Positions 48,201-58,364 of a stretch of DNA of 64,000 bases are shown here, one piece after another (within the stretch, counting starts at the first letter, position 1; each line of letters begins with the position of its first letter). The notes beneath the pieces were generated by a model, which saw only the letters and a list, made by a program, of their open reading frames with translations, searched no databases and was not told where the DNA came from. Source of the stretch: Amblyomma americanum (taxonomy: Eukaryota > Arthropoda > Arachnida > Ixodida > Ixodidae); contig NC_135500.1 of the NCBI RefSeq assembly GCF_052857255.1, forward strand, positions 165,970,683 to 166,034,682, read 5' to 3'. Made by a program: the position numbers and the translations under genes.

Positions 48201-50740
48201 GTTGCTTGAGTATTTTAGGTTGTAAAAAATTCTTATATTCTAAATTCCCCCTGAATAGTGGTAGTGGCAATAATTTTAAAAGGGCCTCATGTCCCAAGGT
48301 AAATTATATTGCGTTTACCATTACCGAAACGCTGTACTAAAATCCTCTCGCGCCTTAAGTTGCTCTCGACATGATAACGCATTTTTCCTTAGGTCTGCTC
48401 TAACGCTAATGCTATTCTAAAACTGGAATATTTCATTAGTAGCGCCCAGTTTATCAAATTTGTTAAAGCTTTTAGGTTTGTCTGTTCGTTTACGCTCAGT
48501 GTCTTCACTAGTGGAGACACTATGATTCAAGATTTCGTGGATAAATGTCCTTATTTAGCGAAATGACGCACTATCATTTAACCGAAATATTCCCTTATCC
48601 AAGGGAATCTCTTGAGATTTGACAACATACTCCACTTTGCAAAACGCGAGGACAGCATCTAGAAGAATTTGGTATTGCATGCAATGCGTAAACGGTCTTC
48701 ATAGAGTAAGAATGCAAGTGTATTAGTATGGAAGTGTATTAGTAAGTTTTAGGCTCTTGTGATGTGTTTAGATTATTATGAAGCTGAGTTCTGCGTTAAA
48801 ACTGTCGCCGCGTAGCTTATTTATTCCCGCATTCAGAAGCACGTCAAGAGGTCCAGACATGTAAAGGCCATCATGTTTACGATTTGCGTCACAGCTCTCC
48901 TTTCCGGCATATTCATCAGCCACTCGCTGGCCGACGCTCAAGTGACACTTCGCGCTCTTCATCCTGCTTGTGAAGTAGGCCTGAGAAGTTTGCGACAATT
49001 GCCTGCTCGTAGCTCATCATCGTGTTTTCAGTCCCTATTTTACATATGTAAAGGGCGTATTCATGCGTCGTATCTATTGCTGCTCCACCACTACGCATAT
49101 TCGATGTGCTTGAAAGGAGACTCTCAAGAAAATGTCCTTCTCGACACTATGCGACATGCCCACCTAACAATAGGAAGGCTTTATTGTTTATTTTAGAGTC
49201 CTGAAGCCTATAACTCATAAAAAATTCAAACAGCGTGTCTAAAAAATGTTCATAGTAATTAAAATACTTCACCGCTACGCTCTAGCGTGATGAAACCTTC
49301 AACGCGTTGCGGGCATTGCAAATAACTAAAGATGAATTGCTGCGATTCATCACTGTCAGCTGATGAAAAACGCCGGGAAGAATTCACAGAAAGCTGAGTT
49401 TTACTTTAACGCTGGCGCAGTCTGCGTCACTTCAAAAATGCATAATTTTATGGTCACTGGTAAAGCGCTGCGATAACTACTTGTGCACATTTTGTTTGAT
49501 GGGGGAGGACCCGATGTCACTTGCAGATGAAGAAAAACAGAAGAAAGAGAAGGGAGGGAGGCGAATTAAGAAGGGACTCAAAGGCATCTTTGCTAAAGCA
49601 CCTGAATACGTACTGGCAAAACAGATTCGCCTTTAACTCTTTTCTTAAACAACAGCATCAACGAGTATTGGCATCAGTCTTCAACTATCGGTGCGCTTTT
49701 TTATACTATTTTTTCGACTTTCACTCAAAACCATCGTTAAATTTTTGCTTCTGTCTCTCAAGGTTCTTCCGTCCGAAAATGAAGGTCGGGGGAGTTTTCG
49801 AGACCTAAAATTGCAGCCGGATTTTTTTTCTTGAGGGGATTGGTGTATCTTAGCGCAATTGCTAGGCTCATAACCTTAGATTCAACTTTTTAATTTTATT
49901 AGATATTCGATGACAGTTCTACCTAAATTATAGTAGCTGAAAAGGGAATATTCGGGCACCGCAAAGCTCCTGCTAGCACTCTTGGGAGCGAAACTCCAAA
50001 GCTCCTGTGTAATGATATTTTGCAGCAAGGTAAAGGTTTAGAGGAAGTATGAGTCAGTCCAGATCCTACTACTACGGTCTCCATCATAACAGCAATGTAG
50101 CTCTGCCTGCGATAAATTCATCATCTTTAAGTTTTATTTGTTATGAGCACTGCGTGAGGAGAGGAGAGCCTGCTAGAATGACTCCTACACAACAGGCAAC
50201 ATTGCTTCTTTCACTTTTTTCATGACGCAGACATCACAGAAATCTTTACTTTGCAAACCTGAGCTCGCATGCGTTTAGACTTGAGAGTACGAACGACCAT
50301 CATCAAGATCAATGTGTAGAGAATAAAAACTGAAAAGTTTCGCCTCTTAAATTTGCGTCTACAACAGCATCAGCCCAGAAGCTGGAGGACAAAATGACAT
50401 GTGCTGAATTAGAGTTCCCAAAAATGCAATAACCAATAGAGATATTTAATAATGTATAAAATGCCTGCACTGTCCTGATAGCAAGGAGATTCTGTATTCA
50501 GAGCCGACAGTAAAATTCCACTGACATGAGCACTGATTTTTGAAGCGAAAAGTTTACTACGCCAGGTAAAACCGATTTCACCATGCATTCCCGGTTGACC
50601 TTCATGTGAGCCAGAGGTCAAGTGTGGCTATTGGCCTTAGCATATGTGGTCCACCCTGGTTTCGCACCTGTTGACTTTTGACCTTCGAGCTTTCGATTCG
50701 CCGGTAGAGGGCGGTAGAATAGGCCGCAGCATTCATTGGG
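42269..50740. other. No recognised gene
   Basis: A long stretch without recognisable TE proteins or RNA genes. One frame looks mildly protein-like: ATG 46,713 to 46,952 (80 codons) with an acidic Ser/Asp/Glu-rich C-terminal half (...SDTDGQSKDDAEKHSEDFEVLGD...). It matches nothing I know and is uncertain. A 19-bp unit (CTTTCTTCTACC[CT]CTTAAC) is repeated about 2.5 times at about 47,878-47,925. Frames at 43,384-43,641, 44,013-44,312 and 48,873-49,196 carry no domains. Confidence 0.35.
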
Positions 50741-50754
50741 TGACCAGCCTCTGG

Positions 50755-50832
50755 CGATGAACCATTAATTTAACTGCCACCTTGGCAGGTGGCAGGTTGG
50801 GTGCTCTGCCTATCCAGTGAGCGGAACGCCCT
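50755..50832 (+). repeat. SINE-like dispersed repeat, copy 2 (fragment)
   Basis: It contains GAACCATTAATTTAACTGCCACCTTGGCAGGTGGCAGG-type sequence, matching the reverse complement of 10,320-10,365. It has an internal palindrome, TGCCACCttGGCAGGTGGCA. No tRNA-like head is visible at its 5' side, so it is a fragment. A CTCF-like motif (CCGGTAGAGGGCG) lies just upstream at 50,701-50,713. Confidence 0.5.
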
Positions 50833-52329
50833 CAACGTTACAGACGACAAGCCGGGTCTACTTGCCCGATACACCACAGCTTTCGCTCTCTAACCAGGTT
50901 CAGCAGTAGTTAAACCAGAGCAAATTTTATGCTTTAAGTAAAACGTGGCCGCAGCTTGAAGAGGAATCGTATTAATGGGATGGCGTTTATGAATTCGTAT
51001 CAAGCCCCGATATGCCAGGACAACTTAATAAGGTCACTAAAAATTCCCGGTTAAAATATCGTGCGAGCATCCAGCTTTTTAATCCCCTTTATTATATGTG
51101 TTCCTACACAAACGCAAAAAATGATCTCTGAGTGTACATACAGAAAAAACGAAGTTTTATTGCGGTAACGCATTTTTTTTATTGCCTCCACAGAAAACGC
51201 TATGGCTGTATTTAGGCTATGGCCGCCTACTTACTTGGGCGGTGGAAGTGCGGCTGAGGATTGTGTCTTCCTGGTTGACTTTGATGCTTGTTCGTCCATC
51301 AGGCGGCTATCCGCACTAAAAGCAACGATACCATGAGGATTGAAGCTGGCTTGCTGTTCTGGCACATCCTACATCACAGGGGTCGTTCACCCCTCTGTGT
51401 AGAGGGCGGGAAATAAAGAGAGGAGATCCTGTCACGCTGGGCGCCACTCGTAAAAAGAAGGCCACCCTTACGGGTCATCTGAGACTAGAGAAGACAGAAG
51501 CCATGGGAGACTGTGCCCAGGGATTTTCAAGCCCCGCTGTCGGAACTTCATCTTTTCGGCGGCCCTCTTTGAGTAACAAAGCCCAATAATTAAATTTAAT
51601 GAGGTGTTCCTGTAGCAAGTGCTGTAATCTCCCTGTTCATAGCTGCCCGGCGATATTCGTGTGATTAATACTTTAATATTAGTAGCCAGTCTTGCTGCAT
51701 GTTTCGTTTTTTTTTCCTTGAGACGCCTACGCGACAGTTGGTGGAGGAGGAATAGTGATTTAGACTCCATGCCTGTACTTTGTTCGGTTATTGTTCAAGA
51801 TGTTTTTCTTTTTCGGCGCCATATATTGTCTATTAGCGTCACGGCATGTAATGTCTAGGAGAGTTTTAATAATGTTACGTTTTTAACAGCATGACGGGAG
51901 CTCATACAATGTTTATACATATGTCGGAAATTGTCATTGCTGAACCGCGCGATGTATGCACGAATTCTTGATCGCGTAATCTTTACAACGAGTAAAAGGT
52001 CGCCAGAGGCACTTGAGACAGCTTACGTGTGAGAAGGCGTAAGCCCGCGCGATTACTTTGTGAACGCAGTCGCCTCACGCTGCGACGTGATGTAACCCGA
52101 TGTCATGCAGCTGGCAATTTTACTTCTGCATGACTCTACGTAACTGCCGCCGAGACACCGCCGCACCCCTTGTGATCTACGCGCTAACTTCCTGAAGGCA
52201 GTCGCTGCCGTACCACGGCCCGCTCTCGGCATTCAGTGTATGACGCGATAGCCTATGTGTTAATGCCCACATATGCAGAATTGGTCTTTCTCTATATTAT
52301 GTTCACAGATTCGTGGCAGTCCTCATACC
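50833..52329. other. No recognised gene
   Basis: No coding or repeat family recognised. A small perfect hairpin (AGGGGT, 5-nt loop, ACCCCT) lies at about 51,377-51,393, followed by a partial CTCF-like motif at about 51,395-51,408. Confidence 0.35.
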
Positions 52330-52505
52330 ACTCCTGGCGCAGTGGTTCAGCGGTATAAGCGGTACTCCACTTCCCTGGAATGGCAGCTGTTGCCACCGGT
52401 AGAAATTTTGCGATCCAGCTTGCTCTTCCCAAGCAACCTCGCGCGACCAGTCATTAATTTAAGTCTCACCTGCCAAGTTGCATGATGACGCCATCTTTTA
52501 GGGGT
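52330..52505 (+). mobile_element. SINE-like dispersed repeat, copy 3, with tRNA-like head
   Basis: The head CTGGCGCAGTGGTTCAGCGG has an A-box-like TGGCGCAGTGG. It is followed by ...GTTGCCACCGG...TGCGATCC... and then CATTAATTTAAGTCTCACCTGCC, which lines up with the minus-strand copy at 10,147-10,443 in the same order. This copy shows that the family begins with a tRNA-like promoter. The B box is not clear. Confidence 0.55.
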
Positions 52506-52759
52506 ACCATGCAGCGTTAACACAAGCACAGACACACACACCGACGGATTTTCGCTCATTGGGCAAGTAAGACTTAAGCTTTAAAATAACGATTAGTGGG
52601 AGCGTTTCGTGGGGCAACATTCTTCTTATCTCTAAGTATCACGCTTCGTTCTGCACATTTGTGCAAACTCATCGTTAACGCTTCGTGCTGTTCGCTTTGC
52701 CGCGCGACTGATGTTGTGCGGGCTTCGTGTTGGAATAAGTCGGCTCGGCTGAGTCGTGC

Positions 52760-53770
52760 GTTGTAAGTGGTGGAGATATGCCTTGATCCCTGAGTTGCCT
52801 TTTTCCCAGCTTCTCCCTGCAGCTGACTTCTGGTCACCGCCTGTTTTCCCAAACCGCTGTCACGTCCTAAAAAGGAAGCGTCGACACCATGTGTCCTTCC
52901 TACTGGGCCCCAGGTCCCCTGACACTTGGACAGTGAGGAGCCGTAAGCGCTATCTGCAGACGTTGCTTAACCTCCACGGCGATGACGCGTATGTCGACGA
53001 CTGACTAGTGGGCAAGTACGACCTCATGAGTTCCTGCAATCGATGGGACTTCTCCCTTAAGCTTCTAAATATGTCCTACCTGCGTGACGTCGCTAAGACC
53101 TGGTTCCTTCATCACGAGGCACTCATTGTGAACTGGACAATTTGAAGCAGCAGTTGCGCCAGAATTTTGGAATTGTGGGTCTGAAGTCACCATGCCCGTA
53201 TTCGGTGCCCGAATGAGACATACATTTATACACTGAGGATGCTCTCGTATTTCGTCGGCGTGTCAAAGCAACCATGAAAGAGGCCTACCGTGTTCGACCC
53301 GACCACATGGATGTAGGCACCGCTACATTCAATGCCTTTCCGTACAGAACCCTAACATCCTCGATGCCATCTTCCGGCTTAAGGTCTCAGCCAGCTGCAC
53401 TATGCGCGTTTGCAAACTTACGCGGCTGCCTAACTTTTCCCCACTGAATACGACCTGCGTGCTTAAACTCAAGCTCTCATTCAAGAAGTGCTAATCGCTC
53501 ACGGTTCTTGGTGCCACCACGGGACTGACACTCTTGCACCATGTTCCGCTAGTGCCAACCTGCGCAGCGTCATCAAAATATGAGTTGGCGCCGATGGTCT
53601 GCTCCGTTACACCAGACCGTCCCGCTCCTCGTCCCACACTCACGTACGGGCAGGTCGCTGCTTTTCCACGTGGCTTCAGATCGCCTCCAACGGTCACCTT
53701 TCCCGCGACCATATGATCTCATTGGCTCCACCCGGCCTTACGCCACTGTCCAGCTCAGCCTGATGGCCCA
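52760..53770 (+). pseudogene. Decayed Gypsy-like gag
   Basis: Across changing frames one can read a gag capsid-like order. LLNLHGDDAYVDD leads to WDFSLKLLNMSYLRDVAKTW (53,050-53,110), then NLKQQLRQNFGIVGLK, then FRRRVKATMKEAYRVRPDHM (53,250-53,310). A Pro/Arg-rich tail (PRPTLTYGQVAAFPRGF, about 53,640) follows. The pattern LxGxAxxWxxxHE...W..LK..L...F is typical of Ty3/Gypsy gag. Many stops and shifts make it an old relic. It lies just left of, and in opposite orientation to, the young LTR element at 54,143, and is a different family. Confidence 0.6.
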
Positions 53771-54137
53771 TGCCACCCTATTTGCTATTGCTGAAGCTTT
53801 CGGGCCATAATCCTCGCCTCTGTCGTTGGCGCTTCCACGAACAGTGTCACGCCTATGAAGTATTTGAACGGAGGCAGCCCTTCGGCCCACAGAGTATTTG
53901 TGGCGTTGGCCCAAGTGAGCGGGAGCGCAGAGTCAGGTGATAGAAAAAGTGAGCGCGCGTCGTCCGCTAATCCAACATGCTGGGCCAAGGCGAAATGTGT
54001 ATAATAAAACAAAATCGAAAGTATAAAAAGCATTAGTGATCCACAAAGACAACGAAAGTAAAGTGAAGTGTAAATGCTGGAAACGTAAAACACAAAATAG
54101 TTTGTGACCCACAAAATCAAGCCATCGTAAAGCACAA
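53771..54137. other. No recognised gene
   Basis: A short linker between the gag relic and the young Gypsy element. It may be the remainder of the older element, but no LTR or coding block could be identified. Confidence 0.35.
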
Positions 54138-54142
54138 TTAAC
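54138..54142. repeat. Target-site duplication TTAAC (left)
   Basis: TTAAC directly precedes the left LTR and is repeated at 58,360-58,364 directly after the right LTR. Five base pairs is a usual size for Gypsy-type integrases, and the perfect match supports a recent, unrearranged insertion. Confidence 0.9.
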
Positions 54143-54272
54143 TGCAATATAGCATCACGCAGGAATGACACAACAAGAAGGACTGATTTATTCAGGCAGC
54201 CCCTTTTATAGCCCGCCGGTGAGGTGACGTTGTGATCACGTGGTCAAGCCAAGGTTTGCCGACGACGCATCA
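54143..54272 (-). repeat. 3' LTR of the Gypsy element
   Basis: 130 bp. On the minus strand it starts TGATGCGTCG and ends ATATTGCA. It carries TATAAAAG in CGGGCTATAAAAGGGGC and an AATAAA 17 bp after the TATA box. The polypurine tract sits directly before it (plus 54,273-54,283). It differs from the other LTR only around 54,182-54,183 (ACTG against AACG). Confidence 0.97.
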
Positions 54273-54283
54273 TCTCTCCCCCC

Positions 54284-57200
54284 TTAAAGAGGAAAGCGTA
54301 CAGGTGGCCGTCGCTGTCTGGTTGATCTTCGCAAACCAGGCGGGCCAGTTTCCGTCCCGGATGCTTCTGGGCTATCTTGCGACGTGGTCGGAGCGTCGTC
54401 CGCAGGTTCCCGCTTGCCAACTTCTCCAGGGGCTCTGTCTTCTGATTCAGTCCGACGTCTCAGTTGGTCCAAGTGCCGCCGCTGAAGACCTTGCTCCGAG
54501 TCAACGGAGACCATCCTGGAGCCCTGTTGACCATGCACTACTCCTGGAATCCACCTGCGACCTGCTCCGAAACTGCGCATCCAGACCGGTTCTCCCACAT
54601 CCAATTTAGTCGCACCCACTCTTCGCTGGATTTCTGCCGACTTCTCACCGGGCGTGATGCAATCCATCTTTGTTCTTATCTGGTAGCCGAATAAGTGTTC
54701 CGCGGGCGACTTGCCATGCTTAACAGGCGTTCGGCGATATCGGAACAAAAACCGAGCTATACGCATTTCCAGGTCTTTTCCAGGGTTTTTCTTTAGCCCT
54801 TCCTTGAGCGTGCGCACAGCTCTTTCGGCTAAACCATTCGATTGTGGGTGATAAGGGGCTGTTGTGAGTTGCTTTACGTTGTTTCGTGCCAGAAACTCGC
54901 GAAAAACGGCGCCCACAAATTGTGGACCGTTATCTGAAACGAAGGTTTTTGGAAGGCCGAAACGTGCAAATATTGACCGTAGTGCGTCCACCGTTGTTTG
55001 CGATGTGGCAATTTTCATTGGAATTGCTTCTATCCATTTTGTTTCAGAGTCTACGACGACCAATACCATATGTCCGTCCATTGGGCCTGCGAAATCTGCG
55101 TGTAGTCTGCTCCATCTTTCCCCGGTTGCTGGCCACGCCAAAGGTATCTGTGCCGGTGGCATCGCAGCGGCCTGTGCACAAATAGAGCATGATTTCACCA
55201 GTCGCTCTATGTCAGAATCCAGACCCGGGTACCAAAACAGCGTTCTCGCCGTGCTTTTCATGGACGTCATACCAGGGTGCGTCTCATGGAGCAGCCCCAA
55301 CAAACGCTTTGCCGCCGCCATAGGTAGAACAATGCGATGTCCCCAGTACACCAAATTGTGGCTCACGGTTAGCTCTGTTCTTCTGTTGAAGTACGCCCGG
55401 AGATGCTCAAGATCCTGCGGTAGATACGGAGGCCATCCGTCGGCAATCCACCTTTTGACCTGTTGAAGAGTGGCGTCTCGGTTTGTCATTTGTTCAACCT
55501 CCCGGGCGCCGACCGCCGTTTCCTCAAGACACTGGGCATACAAAACGTACTCGTCGGGAGCGACATCCCGCGGCTCCGTAACCGGCAATGGCAAGCGACT
55601 GAGGGCGTCTGCATTGGAATTCTCGCTGCCCTTGCGGTACTGCAATGTGTAGCTGTAGTTGCCAAGGAACAAGGCCCAGCGCTGGATTCTCGCAGCCGCC
55701 ATCGGTGGTATTGGTTTGCCTGGATTGAATAAACCAGTAAGAGGCTTGTGGTCGGTTACTAACACGAACCGATGTCCATACAAGTAGTCCTTGAACCGTG
55801 CGACGCCGAACACCAGTGCTAGTGCTTCTTTTTCTAACTGAGAGTAGTTACGCTCTGCCTTTGTGAGTGTCCTGGACCGGAATCCGATGGGGTAGTCAAC
55901 ACCGTTCACACGGTGGGACACAACGGCCCCAATGCCTACTGATGACGCATCGCACTCAAGCCGCAGTGGCTTATCCGGGTCGTAATGAGCAAGGAACTTG
56001 GAAGCCACAATTGCCTGCTTAACTTTCTGAACAGCTTTTTCTTGTTCCTTGTTCCACTCCCACTTGGCCCCTTTAGCTAGGAGGGCGTACAGCGGAGCGA
56101 GCACAGTGGCCAGATTGGGCAAGAACTTGCCGTAATAATTTACAAGTCCGAGAAAAGCTTTCAGCTCACTCACTGAAGTAGGTTCTGGGGCTTCGATAAC
56201 AGCCTTGATGTTATCGTCCTTTGGTCGCAGACCCTTAGCGTCGATCCGATGGCCGAGAAAAGTGACTTCGTCTTGCCGGAATTTGCACTTATCCTTGTGC
56301 AGTCGGAGACAGTACTCCCGCAGGCGTTGCAGCACCCTCTTCAGCCTTGATACATCGTCCTTTTTTTCAGCGATGATAATATCATCCAGGTACACCTGAA
56401 CTCCTGGAATATCGCCCAGCAGCGCGTCCATCCGCCTCTAGAATATAGCTGGAACAGAACTTATGCCAAAAGGTAATCGGTTGAAACAGAAGAGGCCTTT
56501 CTGAGTGTTCAGCACTGCTATCTTTTTGGCATCCGCGTCTAAAGGTAGCTGGTTGTAGGCTTGGCGTAAGTCCAACGTCGTAAATACTTCTCCGCCATTC
56601 AGCTTAGCAAAAATGTCGTCCACTCAAGGCAACGGGTACTGTTCCATCACTGTGGCTGCATTCACTGTCATACGAAAGTCTCCGCACACTCGGAGAGACC
56701 CATCGCCCTTTAAAACGGGTACCACTGGTGTTGCCCATTCGGCGGTTTTCACAGGCGCCAGGACATCTTGCGCAACCAGTTGGTCCAGCGCTTCAGACAT
56801 CTTGTCCCTCAAAGCGTAGGGAACCGTACGGGCCTTAAAAAACTTTGGACACGCATTTTCTTTCAGCTGCAATGTGACCGGTGGTCCCTTGCATACGCCG
56901 AGTCCTGGAGCAAACACGTCAGCATATTCGTTGAGCAGCTCTTGCAGTTCCGTGCTGTCAGCTCTTATCTCGATTGGTTGCACACTCGCGACCACACGCG
57001 ACAGCATTGCCACCCCAGCCTCGTTGAATGCCTTGATTGTGTCTCTGCCGCACAAAGATGGTCCGACGCTGTCGACCACTACGACCGTACCCGGAATGCC
57101 TTTCCCGTCGCATGTAGCCGTCATACTGAGCTGTCCGACAACTGGAAGTTCGCCCAAGAGGCAGGATAGCTTAAGCTGTGATTTGCGTAACGGCGGCCAC

Positions 57201-58180
57201 AGCGCCTCGTACTTCCGGAACGTCGCTACGGAGATGACACTCACGGGTGATCCTGTGTCCACCAGCATAGTAAGAGGGACGTTATTCCAATTAATGTCCT
57301 TGTAAATTGGCCGAACCTTGCGGATGCTGGCTTCTTGGTGGAGAACCGCTGCAATAGTGTACAGGGCTTCGCTGTCGTCCGAGCTCGTGTCCCCTGCTGC
57401 TGCCATTGCGTAGGAGCCCTGGCATCGTTGGCCTCCCGGGTGCGATGCGTGCCGAAGGAAACTTGTGCTGGACTGGCACATTCGGCGCAGATGTCCTCGT
57501 TTGCCGCACCGGTAGCACACCGCGTGAAGGTGTTTGCATTCCGCCTCGGTGTGCGACTCGCCACCACACCTGCCACATGTATCGCACTTCTCCAGCCTTG
57601 GGCGCGGCTTCGATGAACGACTCTTTTGACGGGCAAAATGTACCTCTCCTGGCTCTGAAGAGTGCATGCTTTTGGCGTTCTGGGAGGCTTTCTGTGCCGA
57701 GACAACAAAGTGTTCCGCCTCTTCTAGTGTAAGCTTCCGTTGAGTCAGTAAGTGTCGCCGGACGTCTTCATCTTGCACACTGCACACAATTCTGTCCCGT
57801 AACATGCGCTCCAGTGACGTTCCGAAGTTGCACTTCTCCGCTAGCCGCCTAATTTCCGCAATGAAGTCCTGGGCAGACTCCCCGTCTTTTTGCGAGCGCC
57901 TGAAGAAAGCATAACTTGCAGCGATCTCGTTAACTTGCGGAGCATAGTGGTCTTCCAAATGCTGGACGACTTCTTGGTAACTCAGCTCATTCACTTGTCT
58001 TGGATGACACCGCCCCTGCACCACTCGCACCGCACTGTCTGTGAGCGAAGCTATGAGCATCGCTCGCTTCTTCGTTGGTTCCGCGATGCTATGGGCTTCG
58101 AAGTAAGCCTCCAGCCGAACACGATACGTAGGCCACGTACCTTCTGCATCCGTGAATTCCGGTGGCCGCCCGGCACTCAT
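54284..58180 (-). pseudogene. Gypsy gag-pol, single frame, two nonsense codons
   Basis: About 1,298 codons from ATG 58,180-58,178 to TAA 54,286-54,284. Order: capsid-like gag; two zinc knuckles (CGRCGG..., CYRCGKRGHLRRMC; about residues 203-245); protease with MLVDTGSPVSVIS (about 315); RT with YLDD (VQVYLDDIII); RNase H (LECDASSVGIGAV... NYSQLEKEALAL); integrase with an HHCC finger (LHETHPG...CSIC) and a DDE core (DFAGPMDG, VSDNGPQF, LAERAVRTLKEG). All catalytic residues are present. TGA at 56,626-56,624 (PLP-stop-VDD) and TAG at 56,440-56,438 (AIF-stop-RRM) cut it. Both can be explained by one C-to-T change, from CGA and CAG. Gag and pol share one frame, so no frameshift site is needed. Confidence 0.96.
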
Positions 58181-58212
58181 TCTTGCGCACGTAAGTTCGC
58201 CTAGCGCCGGCG

Positions 58213-58229
58213 CGCTATCTCGTCGCCAC
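58213..58229 (-). promoter_or_regulatory. Primer-binding site of the Gypsy element
   Basis: One base after the 5' LTR (minus strand) the sequence reads TGGCGACGAGATAGC. TGG at the start complements a tRNA CCA end. The TGGCGAC core resembles the tRNA-Arg-type site of the mdg1/412 group as I remember it, although the rest differs. Confidence 0.7.
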
Positions 58230-58359
58230 TGCAATATAGCATCACGCAGGAATGACACAACAAGAAGGAACGATTTATTCAGGCAGCCCCTTTTATAGCC
58301 CGCCGGTGAGGTGACGTTGTGATCACGTGGTCAAGCCAAGGTTTGCCGACGACGCATCA
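58230..58359 (-). repeat. 5' LTR of the Gypsy element
   Basis: 130 bp, 128 identical to the left LTR. It contains the same TATAAAAG and AATAAA signals and a CACGTG E-box, and would drive the gag-pol transcript leftward. It is followed (plus strand, right) by the second TTAAC of the target duplication at 58,360-58,364. Confidence 0.97.
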
Positions 58360-58364
58360 TTAAC
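58360..58364. repeat. Target-site duplication TTAAC (right)
   Basis: Exact repeat of 54,138-54,142, abutting the TG/CA LTR terminus. Confidence 0.9.

Larger units (their letters stand above)
54143..58359 (-). mobile_element. Compact Ty3/Gypsy LTR retrotransposon, recent insertion
   Basis: A 4,217-bp element on the minus strand. On its own strand the order is: 5' LTR (58,359-58,230), primer-binding site, one gag-pol frame, polypurine tract GGGGGGAGAGA, 3' LTR (54,272-54,143). The LTRs begin TG and end CA and differ at 2 of 130 positions. A 5-bp duplication flanks it. LTR divergence of about 1.5% indicates a recent event. Two nonsense codons in the RT region would stop this copy from moving alone. 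No env-like frame fits after integrase. Confidence 0.97.

Noticed and set aside
54864..58204. Plus-strand frames of up to 200 codons across the Gypsy element
   Set aside because: Shadows of the minus-strand gag-pol frame, with no domains of their own.
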